Below the pieces are notes generated by a model, which saw only the letters and a list, made by a program, of their open reading frames with translations, made no database searches and had not been told where the DNA came from. Position numbers and translations under genes: made by a program. This document shows, in pieces, positions 10,674-21,400 of a stretch of DNA of 64,000 nucleotides. Within the stretch, counting starts at the first letter, position 1, and each line of letters opens with the position of its first letter. Source of the stretch: Pseudo-nitzschia pungens (Eukaryota; Bacillariophyta; Bacillariophyceae; Bacillariales; Bacillariaceae); contig CM074763.1 of assembly GCA_037355855.1 (NCBI GenBank), positions 1,736,001 through 1,800,000 on the forward strand. Reading direction: 5' to 3'.

Positions 10674-11981
10674 TTAAAACTCGTCGCCTCCCACGCTTTG
10701 TGGTTTCTTCGGTGGTGGCGATTGACTGCTTTCGGTCTCGGCTGACTGACCTTTTGTCTCCTCGGTGTTGGTAGCTGCGGAAACAACAGGTTCCAGAACC
10801 GGTTTCTTCAGGGCGTGCTTCTCCAAGAAATCCTGCAATTTGCGGCGCTTGAAGCTATCACCGTCGTAGGTTTGGATCTCGCTCGATGACGACGGCGACG
10901 ACGACCCTGGAGGAATCACGTGGAGCGAGGGAAGGCTTCCTTCTCCGTCCCGGAATCTGTCTCCGAGCAGCTGCTCTCGCAGCCCTTGGTTCTTCTCCGT
11001 GGGCGGAATCTCCACAAGCAGCATTCGGCGGCGGATTTCCACCGACAGCCACTTGACGGTGGTGGACGTGGTAGATTTGGTTGTGAACAGGACCGCCACG
11101 GGCAATCCGTACTTGTCGGCCTTGGCCAAGGCCTTGTCGAGGTCGGGCTTTCCGGCCTTGACCCGTTCGACAAAGCTGGGGAGCTGGTACTCGAGAAACT
11201 TCCGCATGTCCCTCAGGTTGCGCTCTCCGTGCTGGTAGTCCACCACGTCTTTTTCCGCGCTGGATCCCTTGCGGCGTTGCTTGCGCTTGGGTTTGAACAA
11301 CCGGATGGTCGGGGTTCCCCGATACTCGCCCAACAATCGGGGAGGCCGGGAACCGCCCTCGGTGTCCCAGTAGGCAATGGTGACCATGCCCCTTACCGAC
11401 GCTGCCAGCTTCTCCCATTCTCTGTGGATGGAATATTGCAGAGCAAAAGACAAGGATTTGCGGGTGGCATAGACGGACGCAACAATCGAGCCATGCAATC
11501 CGATCCAAACAAAAGGTTGTACACATCGAAAAATAAGTTAGCGAGCCAATTGTTGTAACAATGTGCAAAAACTATCATGGATCGATCCAAAAATGAAGGA
11601 ACAACCCAAATAAATATTCCGCTAGATATTTCGTACTGACAACAACACCGACACGGTCACAAAAACGACTTACGGCTGGAGAAGCTGGCAGTATCCTCAC
11701 CCCTTTCGGCATATATTCACAAACACTAGATGCGGATTGTCCACAACGTGTTCCTTCCAATTGGAAGACGTGAGCGCAACGACGTTGGACGAAAACAAAT
11801 TTTGGTTCTGTGCGGCAACCAGGATGGACGATCGGTTCGTTGTAGTGGTGGTGGTGATCGAGAGAATGCCCAGCAGCAAGAGGACCATTGCTCGAGCTGC
11901 GGCGGAGCTTTTGCCAAGGTTCCCGCCGCGACCAAATGGCCGCAGTACCAACCACGAGGATGCTGCCACCAATGCCCCCAT
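10674..11981 (-). CDS. Thioredoxin/PDI-like selenoprotein with a U-G-Y-C redox site
   Basis: Two exons on the minus strand, 11981-11674 and 11421-10674, with a 252-nt intron (donor GTAAGTCG, acceptor ATCCACAG), giving 351 residues when TGA at 11699-11697 is read as selenocysteine 95. Exon 1 gives an N-terminal hydrophobic segment (about residues 31-55, secretory signal or anchor; a second ATG at 11891 lies just before it), then ...LVFVNICRKG, TGA, GYCQLLQP. Exon 2 continues EWEKLAASVRGMVTIAYWD. The joined text U-G-Y-C-Q-L-L-x-P-E-W-E-K-L-A has the spacing of the PDI CGHC site and its following helix, and EYRGTPTIRLF supplies the cis-Pro strand. Stopping at TGA would end the protein one residue before the active site. 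A second thioredoxin-like region (about 185-260) and a P/S-rich tail follow. A role in oxidative folding or redox signalling in the secretory pathway is inferred. No SECIS was confirmed. Confidence 0.82.
11697..11699 (-). other. In-frame TGA, predicted selenocysteine codon
   Basis: The TGA falls exactly where the first cysteine of a thioredoxin CxxC motif is expected; the second cysteine (GYC) is encoded three codons on. Downstream reading frame, donor site and exon 2 phase are all conserved, which argues against termination. The frame is not shifted here, unlike the breaks in other genes. Confidence 0.8.
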
Positions 11982-12961
11982 TGCGGTCCTCCTTCTCGTT
12001 GTTGCTATTGGTTTTCGGGTTATGTAGCGATTGTTACTACTTCGTATTATTTTGGAATCTGATGCATCGATCCGAGATCCGAGACATGTGTGCAAACTTC
12101 AGCGGGTTGGGATGGTGCCGGAAAGGAATCAACCATAATTTGCGCAACAGACACCAGATGACTGCTGTCAGGGTCTGGTCGGTGATGGATACCAGGTAGC
12201 CTTCCTCGTACGTACGGTACAAATAATAATAATATCCTGTTCATTCCATTCTTTAGATCCTTTTTCTCGGAGAAGATCTTCTTCGAAGCATCACGCATGT
12301 TGTCAGGGGGTTGCGCCCAAGGAGTCAGTCAGTCAGTCGCGAATAGTCGAATTCGCGCTTTTGCTGTAAAAGGTTCTGAGCCCTTCCAAAACAAATCACG
12401 AACACCAATCAAACGCCCAACACCGACACAACTTGCAAATTTTTCTATTTCCTACCACAGGGTACTGTTACCCGTACTGGTGCGGTTGTACGTGCGGTAA
12501 CTAACCGTATTACTACTACGTTCCAAACATGGGATATTTTGAAGCGCGACGCCACGAGAAGCATCAAAACACTGGCTGTAAGACTGAAAAATGGCGTAGG
12601 CTTACTCGTACTTCTACTCTCTGCATGTTTCGAATCGTCTCGACCTATTCCATTCATCCTTGTTGTACGACTATCAACGAAGGCCATTCGAAGGAGTATC
12701 GTCCGGAACATCACGTACTCTAACAACATCAACAAATTCCTACCTTCCTCGTCACAAATTGAACGAATAGAAGAAACAAGGCTAGACGACAAAAAGAGAA
12801 ACGCAGCTAGATAGAGAATCGAATACCTCGACTTTACCTACTGCATCGAATTCATTAATTAACTAACTGCATATCGAGACGGGGAGATACGAATCTCCGG
12901 AATCCATCCAACCAAAAATCCGAAGTCTCCAGAAACAAATCTATTTTCCAAAATAAAAAAC
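11982..12961. other. Intergenic between the divergent selenoprotein and eIF6 genes
   Basis: This presumably holds both promoters. It carries a small AATAAT run near 12224 and CAGTCAGTCAGTC at 12325-12337. No coding region is supported; the frames found on either strand show no recognisable protein. Confidence 0.4.
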
Positions 12962-13722
12962 ATGGCAACCCGTTGTGCATTCGAAAATTCCCCCGAGATC
13001 GGGGTATTCAGCGCCCTCACAAATTCGTATGCCCTCGCCGGAATCGGAGGCTCGGAGAATTTCTACTCGACCCTCGAAGCCGAGCTGATCGAACACATCC
13101 CCGTGATTCACGCCACCATCGGGGGAGGACGATACGTGGGACGAACCACGGTGGGAAACGTCCGGGGGCTGTTGGTCCCCAACACCACCACGGACCAGGA
13201 ATTGCAGCACCTCCGAAACTCCTTGCCCGACAAGGTCGTGGTTCCAGCGCGTCGAGGAACGATTGTCGGCTCTCGGTAACGTTATTTGTACCAACGATCA
13301 CGTCGCTCTCATACATCCCGACACGGATCGGGAAACGGAAGAGATCATCTCGGACGTTCTGGGCGTCGAGGTCTTTCGGCAAACCGTCGGGGGGCAGGCC
13401 CTCGTCGGTACCTACATGAACATTTCCAACCAGGGTGGAATGGTTCATCCCCGAACCACCGTCCAGGACATGGAAGAACTGTCCTCTCTGCTACAAATTC
13501 CCCTGGTAGCGGGGACCGTCAATCGCGGCTTCCGATGTTTTGGGCGGGGGATTCATTGTCAACGATTGGTCGGCCTTTGTCGGACTCGACACGACCGGTA
13601 CGGAAATTTCGGTGGTGGAATCCATCTTTAAGCTCCAACGAAACCGAGGACAAGACCAATCCATGCAACCAATGGACATTGTGCAAGACATGAGGAGTTC
13701 TTTGATCGATCAGTTGTCGTAA
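12962..13722 (+). CDS. EIF6: Eukaryotic translation initiation factor 6, with two +1 frame breaks
   Basis: eIF6 binds the 60S subunit, prevents premature joining with 40S, and acts in 60S biogenesis. The protein is unmistakable: [55 protein letters not shown], then [59 protein letters not shown], then [15 protein letters not shown] and VVESIFKL. The three parts lie in three successive frames. The breaks sit within conserved text and are precise: GTT-(C 13244)-CAG and GGC-(T 13530)-TCC. Removing one base at each gives 252 residues, close to the usual 245. Neither break is at a stop codon and no intron fits. As written, the gene would end after about 105 residues. Because eIF6 is essential and usually single-copy, this is either sequence error, a pseudocopy, or genuine +1 frameshifting. 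Confidence 0.9.
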
Positions 13723-16019
13723 TACCACAAATACTACTACCACCACCAGCACTACATACTACTAATCATATTATGAAACACTGCTGCACTACTACGTATT
13801 GCTGATCCCACCACATGCATCGCAGTAGGGTTCAGATAGAGCATTACAATTGCATCATCGGTTTGTCTTAGACTATCCGATGGAATCGGCTGCTATGTCA
13901 TTCTTTGCTGTTTGATTTCGTTTGTGCTTGTTGCTTCGTGGTGGTGAGCCACCAGGTGATTGATCTTGGGCTTTCTTCTGGCTGTCGGTCTAGTAGGAAC
14001 TTGCCCATTCTGTTGACGCGATCGCCATTAAAAAAATAGCAGTTAGTATGATCAATCAATGCCATGATTGGAGATGCATTCAATTGCAGGGGATTCCAAA
14101 TAGGTTTCAACTTTTCTACTAGTACTAGTACAATATCATCCTCGTTGATGTGAAAGCATGATATTTCGTACTATTCGGTACCGGTAGTACTACGTAGTAG
14201 TAGTAGTAACTTAGTCAAACTAGTAGTAAGATAGTAACCTTACTACTTCGTATTACGGTAGGAAAACGAAATCCAGTGAGTGGTCCTCCTTACCGTATGA
14301 TTGTTGTGCTGAAGACGGAACATTTTGCAACGGACCTACACAAAACAGAAAGCAACAATTGTTGCTTGTCGGAACGCAGATACGACAAACGAAGTCGAAG
14401 GGAACGCAGATCACCCCTGACGCAGATAGGGTATTTGGAGTCAAAATTTTTTGGTCGGTACGCTATTAGGGTAAAAAACCAAAATGGGGATAAATTCGGT
14501 ACGCAAATCTGGTAATGAAAACAGATGATATTTCTTAGTATGTGCTCGACTGTCAAATGAAACTCCACTCTGGCTTAGTGTGAACTACTGCAAGTACTAC
14601 TACTACTTGTAGTACTAGTATCCTTTTTCTTGTCATTTTTTATCAAAGCTCCGCTTATCATTTTGCTCAAGGACTCCTTATCTAAATCATTAATGGTACG
14701 GTATATGGTTGGCATTTGGACCATTCCATGAGTTTCACCGAAGAGTTCACTTTGAAAGAAAATGAGTTTACCTATTCTTGTGATGACCACAACAGTGTGA
14801 GGATGAATCCCGAATAGATAGTGAATAAATACCTCACTCTTTACTAAATACATGCGATTATATCGACAGTAGAGAGCATACGTACATTTTGCAGGTTAGA
14901 TGATGTTTGAAAACTCAGTGTCCCAGGAGAGTTGAAGCTCAACACAACGGAGTACAGTACAGTAACTTACGTCAACGCACTCTACTGTATCTACTGTACG
15001 TTGCATAGTTGTGTGTCGTATGTTGTGTGTCGAGCACGTTGTATGTTGTACGTAAGGTTACCGTACGGTAATCTTAACTTATGTTGTCAGTATCTCCACC
15101 ATTATTTTGCTCTTTATGTACCCTCCTTTCTAGCCACCTTCCAATCAATGATGACGTAGATGACATTGGTTTTCTTAAAACCAGATATGGCATCGCCAAG
15201 TCTGTTTCTGGACCGCGGGGAAACTTCAGAAGAGAGCAATTCAAAGCTTGTTCTTGTCATCTTCTTTTGATTTCGACCAATGCGATTATTACCACCGCGG
15301 GGTAGGTCCAGCAACGAAGCGAAGCAATTCAAAAAGAGTTGTCCCATTCAAATTTAGAAATTGCTCGGTCCATTGTTCAACTCTTTGGTAATACAATCGC
15401 CCGACTCATTTTAAGTATTTACTATGGTAAAATCTGGAAGTGTTTCGCATTGTCACATAAAACATATCTTGCTTCTAGTTTTAGTAGCATTTCACATTGA
15501 CTTACGTCAAATTCACATACACAAATTGTAGCCGTTAATTCAATGCTAGCGAAAGCCGAGCGAGACAATCTAAATGGATGCTCGCGCTTGTTTGAAATTT
15601 TGATCGCGACTGCGAAATAGAAATTCTGTTACAATAGTAACCGTAAACGTTATTTATTCCGAAAGTTCTCATTCTACGGTTCGTAGTATACTTTAACACG
15701 GGACCAGTCGTGGAAATATGGTTGCCAACGCTTTCCACGATCGCGTGCCGTCGCCGAATCATGTGCCCGCCTCGTTATGCTTGTGCGTGTTCACACGTCA
15801 TGAACGGAAGCAACGGTAATTCCGACTTTCAGGAAAAAAGTTGCATCCACACATCCGATGATCATCCAAGGAAACTCTGGTAAAACATCGATTTGCACGA
15901 GAAACCTCACTCGGATCAAAAATAGACTTCCATGTTCTCACAATCCACTGAAGCAAAAACTTCGAACTCAACAACAACAAGAACAACAACGGAAGCTTGC
16001 TTTGAAAACAACTGTCAAC
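13723..16019. other. Long intergenic region
   Basis: No gene is supported. Short TAGTAC tracts occur at 14110-14230 and 14595-14622. GTAAGGTTACCGTACGGTAATC at about 15052 is one of the clearest copies of the window-wide palindromic motif. The end (15850-16019) is the leader of the silicon transporter gene, with a CAACAACAACAAGAACAACAAC run near 15969-15990. Confidence 0.45.
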
Positions 16020-17716
16020 ATGGTCGCCGATTCTAAGTCCCACGGAATCAGTTCCCCCCTTGGACAAGATCCGTATCGTCTTCTCCCTTGTCCTCTTGGT
16101 CTTCTCCATCGTCGTCGTTTTGGCGTTGATTGGAACCGGAAACACTCAGCTCGCTCGTGATATTCACCCTGCTGCTGCCGGAGTTATCATGTGGTCCCTT
16201 ATCATCTGGATGTCCATGGTTGAAGGAGGACAGTGCTCCATGGTCGGTCTTCCTCCTATCGACCGTGAACTCTACCGTGAATCCCACCCTATCACCTACA
16301 AGATCACCGGATGGGGACACAAGGGAGACAACCTTGACCGATACCTCATGGGACGTCAGTTCATGGTTATCTTCATCAACTTCACAATCGGTCTTTGCGG
16401 AGCTCCTCTCTCCGGAGCCAAGGTTCTCGGACTTCCTGACTGGGTCTCTGCCATCTTCCTCGGATCCGGTATTGCCATGGTTTTGCAGAACGTTATTGTT
16501 GGACAGTTGACTTCTCAATGTAACGCCTCCCACATGATGCTTGACTACATCAACACCCACTTCATGACCTTCACTTACTGGGTTGCTGCCGGAATCGAAG
16601 TTACCGGTGTCATGCACACTTCTTACTTGATCCGTATGATGGCTTACTGGGCCGCTGGAAAGCCTGTTGAATCCAACGAACCTCCCAAGACCGGAATCAC
16701 CTTTGCCTTCTTCTGGCTCCGTGTTCTCTTCTCTCTTGCCGTGCTCGGATTCGCTCTTGGTGTCACCATCGAAGCTCTCTACCGCGGAAAGACCTCTGCC
16801 TGGGATGGAATTCCTGAGACTGTCTCTCTTTTGCTTTTCTTCCTCCTCATGTGCTGCGTCGGTCTCCTTGAGGGTATGCAAATCGCTTTCTTCACTGTCG
16901 CCTAAGCTCCCCAAGTCCGAACGTGGATCCTCCCCTATGGCCCTCCGCACTTGCGAATGCTTGTTCAAGAATGGTGGACGTAACCTTCCTGGATTCATGT
17001 GTGGTCGTCAAATGACTGTCACCTTGTGCTTCTTCGTTATCGCCCGTGTCACCACCGTCAACGTTGTCATCGGAGAAGACGAGAACATCTTCGGTGTTTC
17101 CGATCCAATCCAAAAGATGCTCAACTTGGGATTCATGGGAGCTATCACCACCACCATCCTTGGATCCATCGCCTGGCAATTGGTTGCTTCCAGCTTCCCT
17201 ATTGCTTTCTTGAGCAACCCTATTGTTTTCGTCTTCCTCCAAGCTGCTCTCTTCCTCGAGGCCACTGGAATCTGCTACGCCGCCTGGTTCCTTGCCTGGT
17301 GCCAACGCAAGGTCATGGGATTCCAATACGATGAAGTTTACGTTGGAACCCCCGAAGAACGTGCCGCCAAGGGATTCGCCGACAACGACCACGCCGATGA
17401 CAACCTGCCCCTTGCCACTTACCTCCCTGCCAACGCCATTGGAGCCGACGACTTGGCTGCTCGATTCAAGCCTCTTTCTGTCATGCAAGAGACTTACTCC
17501 AGCCGCCGCGAACACATTCTTGCCAACATCAAGGCAATCCGAGAGCAAATCGGACTCTCCACCACCGACGACGAGAAGGCTGCCTTTGAGCATGCCCTCA
17601 AGCTTGAAATCGCATCCATGTCTCGTCTCAACGCTGATGAGGCAGCGAGCAAGCGCTTCGACTCCGCCGACAAGATGGATGCCATCGCCGAAGATGACGC
17701 CGTCGAGGAACCTTAA
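16020..17716 (+). CDS. SIT: Silicon transporter, with two +1 frame breaks
   Basis: SITs are diatom plasma-membrane carriers that take up silicic acid for the cell wall. Start ATG at 16020 gives MVADSKSHGISSP. The frame then shifts by one base at a run of six C (16054-16059) into LDKIRIVFSLVLLVFS and ten predicted membrane helices. Diagnostic motifs are present: EGGQ, GRQ (LMGRQFMV), EGMQ and CGRQ, in the order expected for the two homologous halves. A second break, GCC-T-AAG at 16900-16906 (in-frame TAA at 16903), joins EGMQIAFFTVA to KLPKSERG. The C terminus is a long cytoplasmic segment with an acidic stretch and probable coiled coil (about residues 480-565). With both single bases removed the protein has 564 residues, normal for a SIT. 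Codon usage is strongly biased (GGA, CTT, TCC, ATC), as in highly expressed diatom genes. Confidence 0.93.
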
Positions 17717-18665
17717 AATTTTGGAAGATTTTTGACTCACCCCAGCTGAAAATAAGATCAGTTCTGCTGATCTAGCTTCCTCTCATATATGTCTTTCAAA
17801 AGTGACCTTTTCCAACTCTGAAAACTGGTCTGAAAACTGGTACAAGTAATAATTACTGAAGCGAAATAAAGCAACGTAACATCAACAACAAATGACTCGT
17901 ACCGGAATCTAACATCCCAAAGTTATTCCTTTGTCACAGGCAAAAGTAGTTTGTAGTTTAATCTCTGACATCCTTGTACTTGAAATGCGTCTTGTTTTTG
18001 GTGGCTGAACTCCATTCTGCTCGGTTAGTCTCTTGTTTACCTTTTCTTGCTGTACTTTCCTATCTGTAACTGAAATGTTCAGAATCTGTCGAGTCGAGTA
18101 CAATCAACGCTGCGTTTCCTTCATCTGCCTCATACGGAAAACTTCTCCCACAAAGCAGTATTACCTGTACGAAGATAGTATGTAGCTAACAAGTTGAATA
18201 TTACTGGTATAATTAAGTCTTGGTTGTGTTTCTTGTACATAAGGTAAGTGAAGTATTGTACTGAAATAGAAAAAAAGATTGGACGAGTTCGAATTGTTTC
18301 CGTCCACTCGTTATTGCGATTCTCGCCATCGATGATCGATACTACATTGAAATTGTGGATTGTTTCGAAAGGAGAAGGGCATTCTCTGCGGATGATCACT
18401 GTTCTACTATACTAGTTTCAATCGAGATTTGTACACAATTCTCTCATCCCGCTACTGCACTCAGTGATTCTCCTTCCTTTTTTCTGTTCAGTTCTGTGTT
18501 GTCTTTCATTCTTTCCAGCGGATTTGCACACAGCTTCGCAACGACGAATCCCGTTTGTGACATTGACTCGCATGGTGTTGGTAGTGATATTCCCTTCCCA
18601 TCTATGTATGTTTGCAAGCTTTCGCCGCATTGCAAAGATTGCCTCGGTGGAAGAGAACGAGAACC
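17717..18665. other. Intergenic, 3' side of the SIT gene
   Basis: Nothing beyond a presumptive 3' UTR is seen (GAAATAAAGC near 17861 could serve in polyadenylation). The frames at 18355-18700 on both strands show no recognisable protein. Confidence 0.4.
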
Positions 18666-18920
18666 CTACTCAAACAGTCCCTGCTTGGGCACCGGGTAGT
18701 GGACCTTTTCAAAGACGGAGGTGGTCGTTTCCCGTTGCTGCAAAGCCGAAGTCGCGTGTCCCATCCCGCTGGTCGCGGAAGTCTTTTCATAGCCGTAAAC
18801 GGTCGGAGCCAAGAAACAATCCGTCATCTTCGAAGCCGACGCGAGCTCGGCACTGACGGCCTTGGTAAGGTCTCGTTCGAGGGTGGGCAACAGAAGCTTG
18901 CTTACGGTCTTGGCGAACAT
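18666..18920 (-). CDS. Small conserved-looking protein, 84 residues
   Basis: The ATG at 18920 starts MFAKTVSKLLLPTLERDLTK, an amphipathic basic N terminus that could be a mitochondrial presequence. It continues with AVSAELASASKMTDCF, YGYEKTSATSGMGHATSAL and ends VHYPVPKQGLFE with TAG. Codons end mostly in C or G, as in the clearly real genes of the window, and no alternative frame looks better, so I think it is genuine. The open frame extends 25 codons further upstream, but that part is Tyr/His-rich leader. I do not recognise the family, and it may have further exons that I cannot see. Confidence 0.5.
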   Translation of the reverse strand: MFAKTVSKLLLPTLERDLTKAVSAELASASKMTDCFLAPTVYGYEKTSATSGMGHATSALQQRETTTSVFEKVHYPVPKQGLFE

Positions 18921-20983
18921 GCTGAAGTGCTGATTTAGATAATAATAATGATGATAGCAATAATAGGGGGCTTGTATGCTTTCGCACCGTGGCAACTATT
19001 GTGTTCTTTCGGAGGTTTCGATGTATCAGAGGTCCTTTGAGATGAACAACAATCTTCGCGACAAAATGAGGTGTAAGATTACTGAAGGAAACTACGAACT
19101 CCCCTATTCTGTACTGATAGTAAAACGTACAAATACTCGTAGTCGTAGCGGTATGAACGGGATCATTTCCAAATTCCTCATGAGATTACGAGTACAAGTA
19201 AGGTACCGTAATTACCGGTACTTTTAAAATTAATTTTCCTACCGGTAAGCCGTTGGACTTACTAGTAAAAAAATTACTGGTATTCTATCGAATGCTCCGA
19301 GAACTATTTTCCGATTTTCATTGGCGGATTCTTAAAAAAAAGACTCGCTGGTTTCCTCTTACAGTATCGGTTGCGTTGGAAATCGTCATCAACAGGAATG
19401 AATCGTAAGGTTATTCTATTGTAAGTGCTTGTTGGTCGCGTTGCATCACCACTGCTGGAGGTAAGGTTTACGCACCGTATCTCAGTCATCTCAGTAACCT
19501 TACCGGTAGAATCAACCAGCACGCTTTACGAACTCCTACAAAACGAAAAAATACCCTAGTACAAGGTAATAGCATCATGCCCACGATATGCGACCGAGCC
19601 TTTTATCTCCAGTAGGCTAGCGCATCTTAGTGTATTCCAAAGTAGCATAGTAGTTCTACTACTACGTACCGGTAGTATTTCTAGTATAGCCTTCTTTACT
19701 AGAGCCTCTTTATTTATCACCTAGTAACCGTCGTGCGCTGTTCTTGCGCTGTCATTAAGCAAGGTTTACTGTAACCTTACAAGTAAGATTGAAGATGAAT
19801 TTAACCTTACTTTGTAGTAGCATTCAATTTTTCGATCATCGCTACGGACAATCAAAACAGTAAGTGTCGGCACAAGGCATACAATTGTACGAAGAGTAGT
19901 AATGCTATTGAGATATTACGTAGTAGTAGTATTTTTTATATTTTTTTAAATTTGTACTTCTGTTGATGATAGGGGTTTGGCATGTTGATGTATCTCCAGC
20001 ACTACTAGTATCTTCAATGTTTCAGATATCACGTGCTGCAAGAAGCAAACTTCCACCAGCAGAAACACCCTGGACGAGCTAGTAGCTAGTAGCTAGTAGC
20101 TAGTAGTAGCAGCAGCATATGGTGGTATATGCTGATGCACTATGATGAATGGCCAGCAATGCTCCTAGTCCTACTTTATTACTAGTACTAGTTTGTGCAT
20201 GTTATTGATGTATAAACATATCTACTACTTCTAGTAAGGGTGCATGCCCAAGGATACTAGTACTAGTATAGTACTAGAACAAGCATGCATCTTGGTGGTG
20301 GCTCGAGAATACGTGGATGAAGTCAACGTGATACGAGTAGTCCTCTATCAAGCTCACATAGACATTTAAATTCATTTGAAAAAGTAGATACCCCAATCAT
20401 GAATGGGAGTTTTTGGCAGGACACATACCAGTTGATGGAAGTTTTCCTTTTTTTAGCAGTTTCCTAATCGTAATGCGCAACACGTACGAGTACGATAGGA
20501 AAATTTCAATACCAATAATTCTTCCGTTCACTTCTTGTTGCATCGACAACAAAAGTCATCAGAAGCAAGAGTTCGTCGAAAAGAAAACAAATAATCTCTT
20601 ATTATTTTTTCTAAACTGGTGAACAAACATTAAAACTGATAGTCCGAAGTATTTTCGAAGACCCCGTACGTTAGACTAGAAATACGCAGATGTCACCAAT
20701 GCAATGCAGCTCATAGAATTATTGTTAAATTTTAATGTCTACTGAACATTCAAAAAAATAATAAAAATGAAGGAGCACAAGATCCGGCCATCGATTGACG
20801 TCTCCCGCCTCAACTTCCTATCAGCTTGGGGTGCTGATGTTCTCGTTGCTTGTAGCAAAATATTCGATTTGCTTCCCTAGTGTTTGCACAGGTCGTCTGT
20901 AATCCAATAGTAATAGTGGTGCACTTCTACAATAGTGAAACTATACCCTAGCTACCATGGTCGTGGAGAAAGGTGGATAGATC
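18921..20983. other. Long intergenic region, repeat-rich
   Basis: No gene is supported. It contains palindromic GGTACCGTAATTACCGGTACC-like DNA near 19200, TAGTAC tracts at 20170-20280, and the tandem array at 20077-20110. The stretch from 20350 to 20980 is AT-rich with no signal I can name. Confidence 0.45.
20077..20110. repeat. AGCTAGT tandem array
   Basis: About four copies of the 7-base unit AGCTAGT run head to tail, then grade into TAGTAGTAGC and CAGCAGC. Confidence 0.85.
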
Positions 20984-21400
20984 TTACATTCCGTTCTTGC
21001 GTTGGATCCAGGCGGCAACGTGGGTTCCCCAGGCCAGAGGTCCTCCGAAGGATCCCAAAACATAGTACCACTTGACCCACGATCCGTTCTCGAAGGCACC
21101 GGGTTCTTGCTGAAGGGCTGCACTTCCCGAGATCGACAAGACGAGCATGCTGAGGAACATGATCGACAAGGCACCGAGCATGCCAGAGGGCATCTTGGAC
21201 ATGATGGGTCCCAACACCTTGGAAGGAGGGTATTCATCTTCCCAGTAAGTTTCCGAGTCGTAGTCTTCGACGGCATTCAATGCGAAAGGTGAAGACGTGG
21301 CGGTAGCCTGTCGAGTGGCCGTGTGAAGAGGGGAGTTGGGCGCGAAGGCAGAGCAAGCTGCTACCAAGACGGAGAGGAGGCAGAAAGTGAATTTGGACAT
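20984..21400 (-). CDS. Nucleus-encoded plastid membrane protein, small
   Basis: Single exon of 138 residues. The N terminus is a classical diatom bipartite plastid presequence: a short hydrophobic signal (FCLLSVLVAAC) ending in SAFAP, the ASAFAP-type motif whose Phe directs import, then a Ser/Thr-rich transit segment to about residue 42. The mature part has an acidic stretch (DYDSETYWEDEYPPSKVLGP), one clear transmembrane helix (GMLGALSIMFLSMLVLSISG, about residues 72-92) and a weaker second one (VLGSFGGPLAWGTHVAAWI) near the C terminus. Size and layout suit a small thylakoid protein such as a photosystem or antenna accessory subunit; that assignment is inference and I do not name a subunit. 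Confidence 0.7.
   Translation of the reverse strand: MSKFTFCLLSVLVAACSAFAPNSPLHTATRQATATSSPFALNAVEDYDSETYWEDEYPPSKVLGPIMSKMPSGMLGALSIMFLSMLVLSISGSAALQQEPGAFENGSWVKWYYVLGSFGGPLAWGTHVAAWIQRKNGM

Noticed and set aside
16048..16998. Long minus-strand frame across the silicon transporter
   Set aside because: Antisense shadow; the plus strand carries the GRQ and EGxQ motifs.
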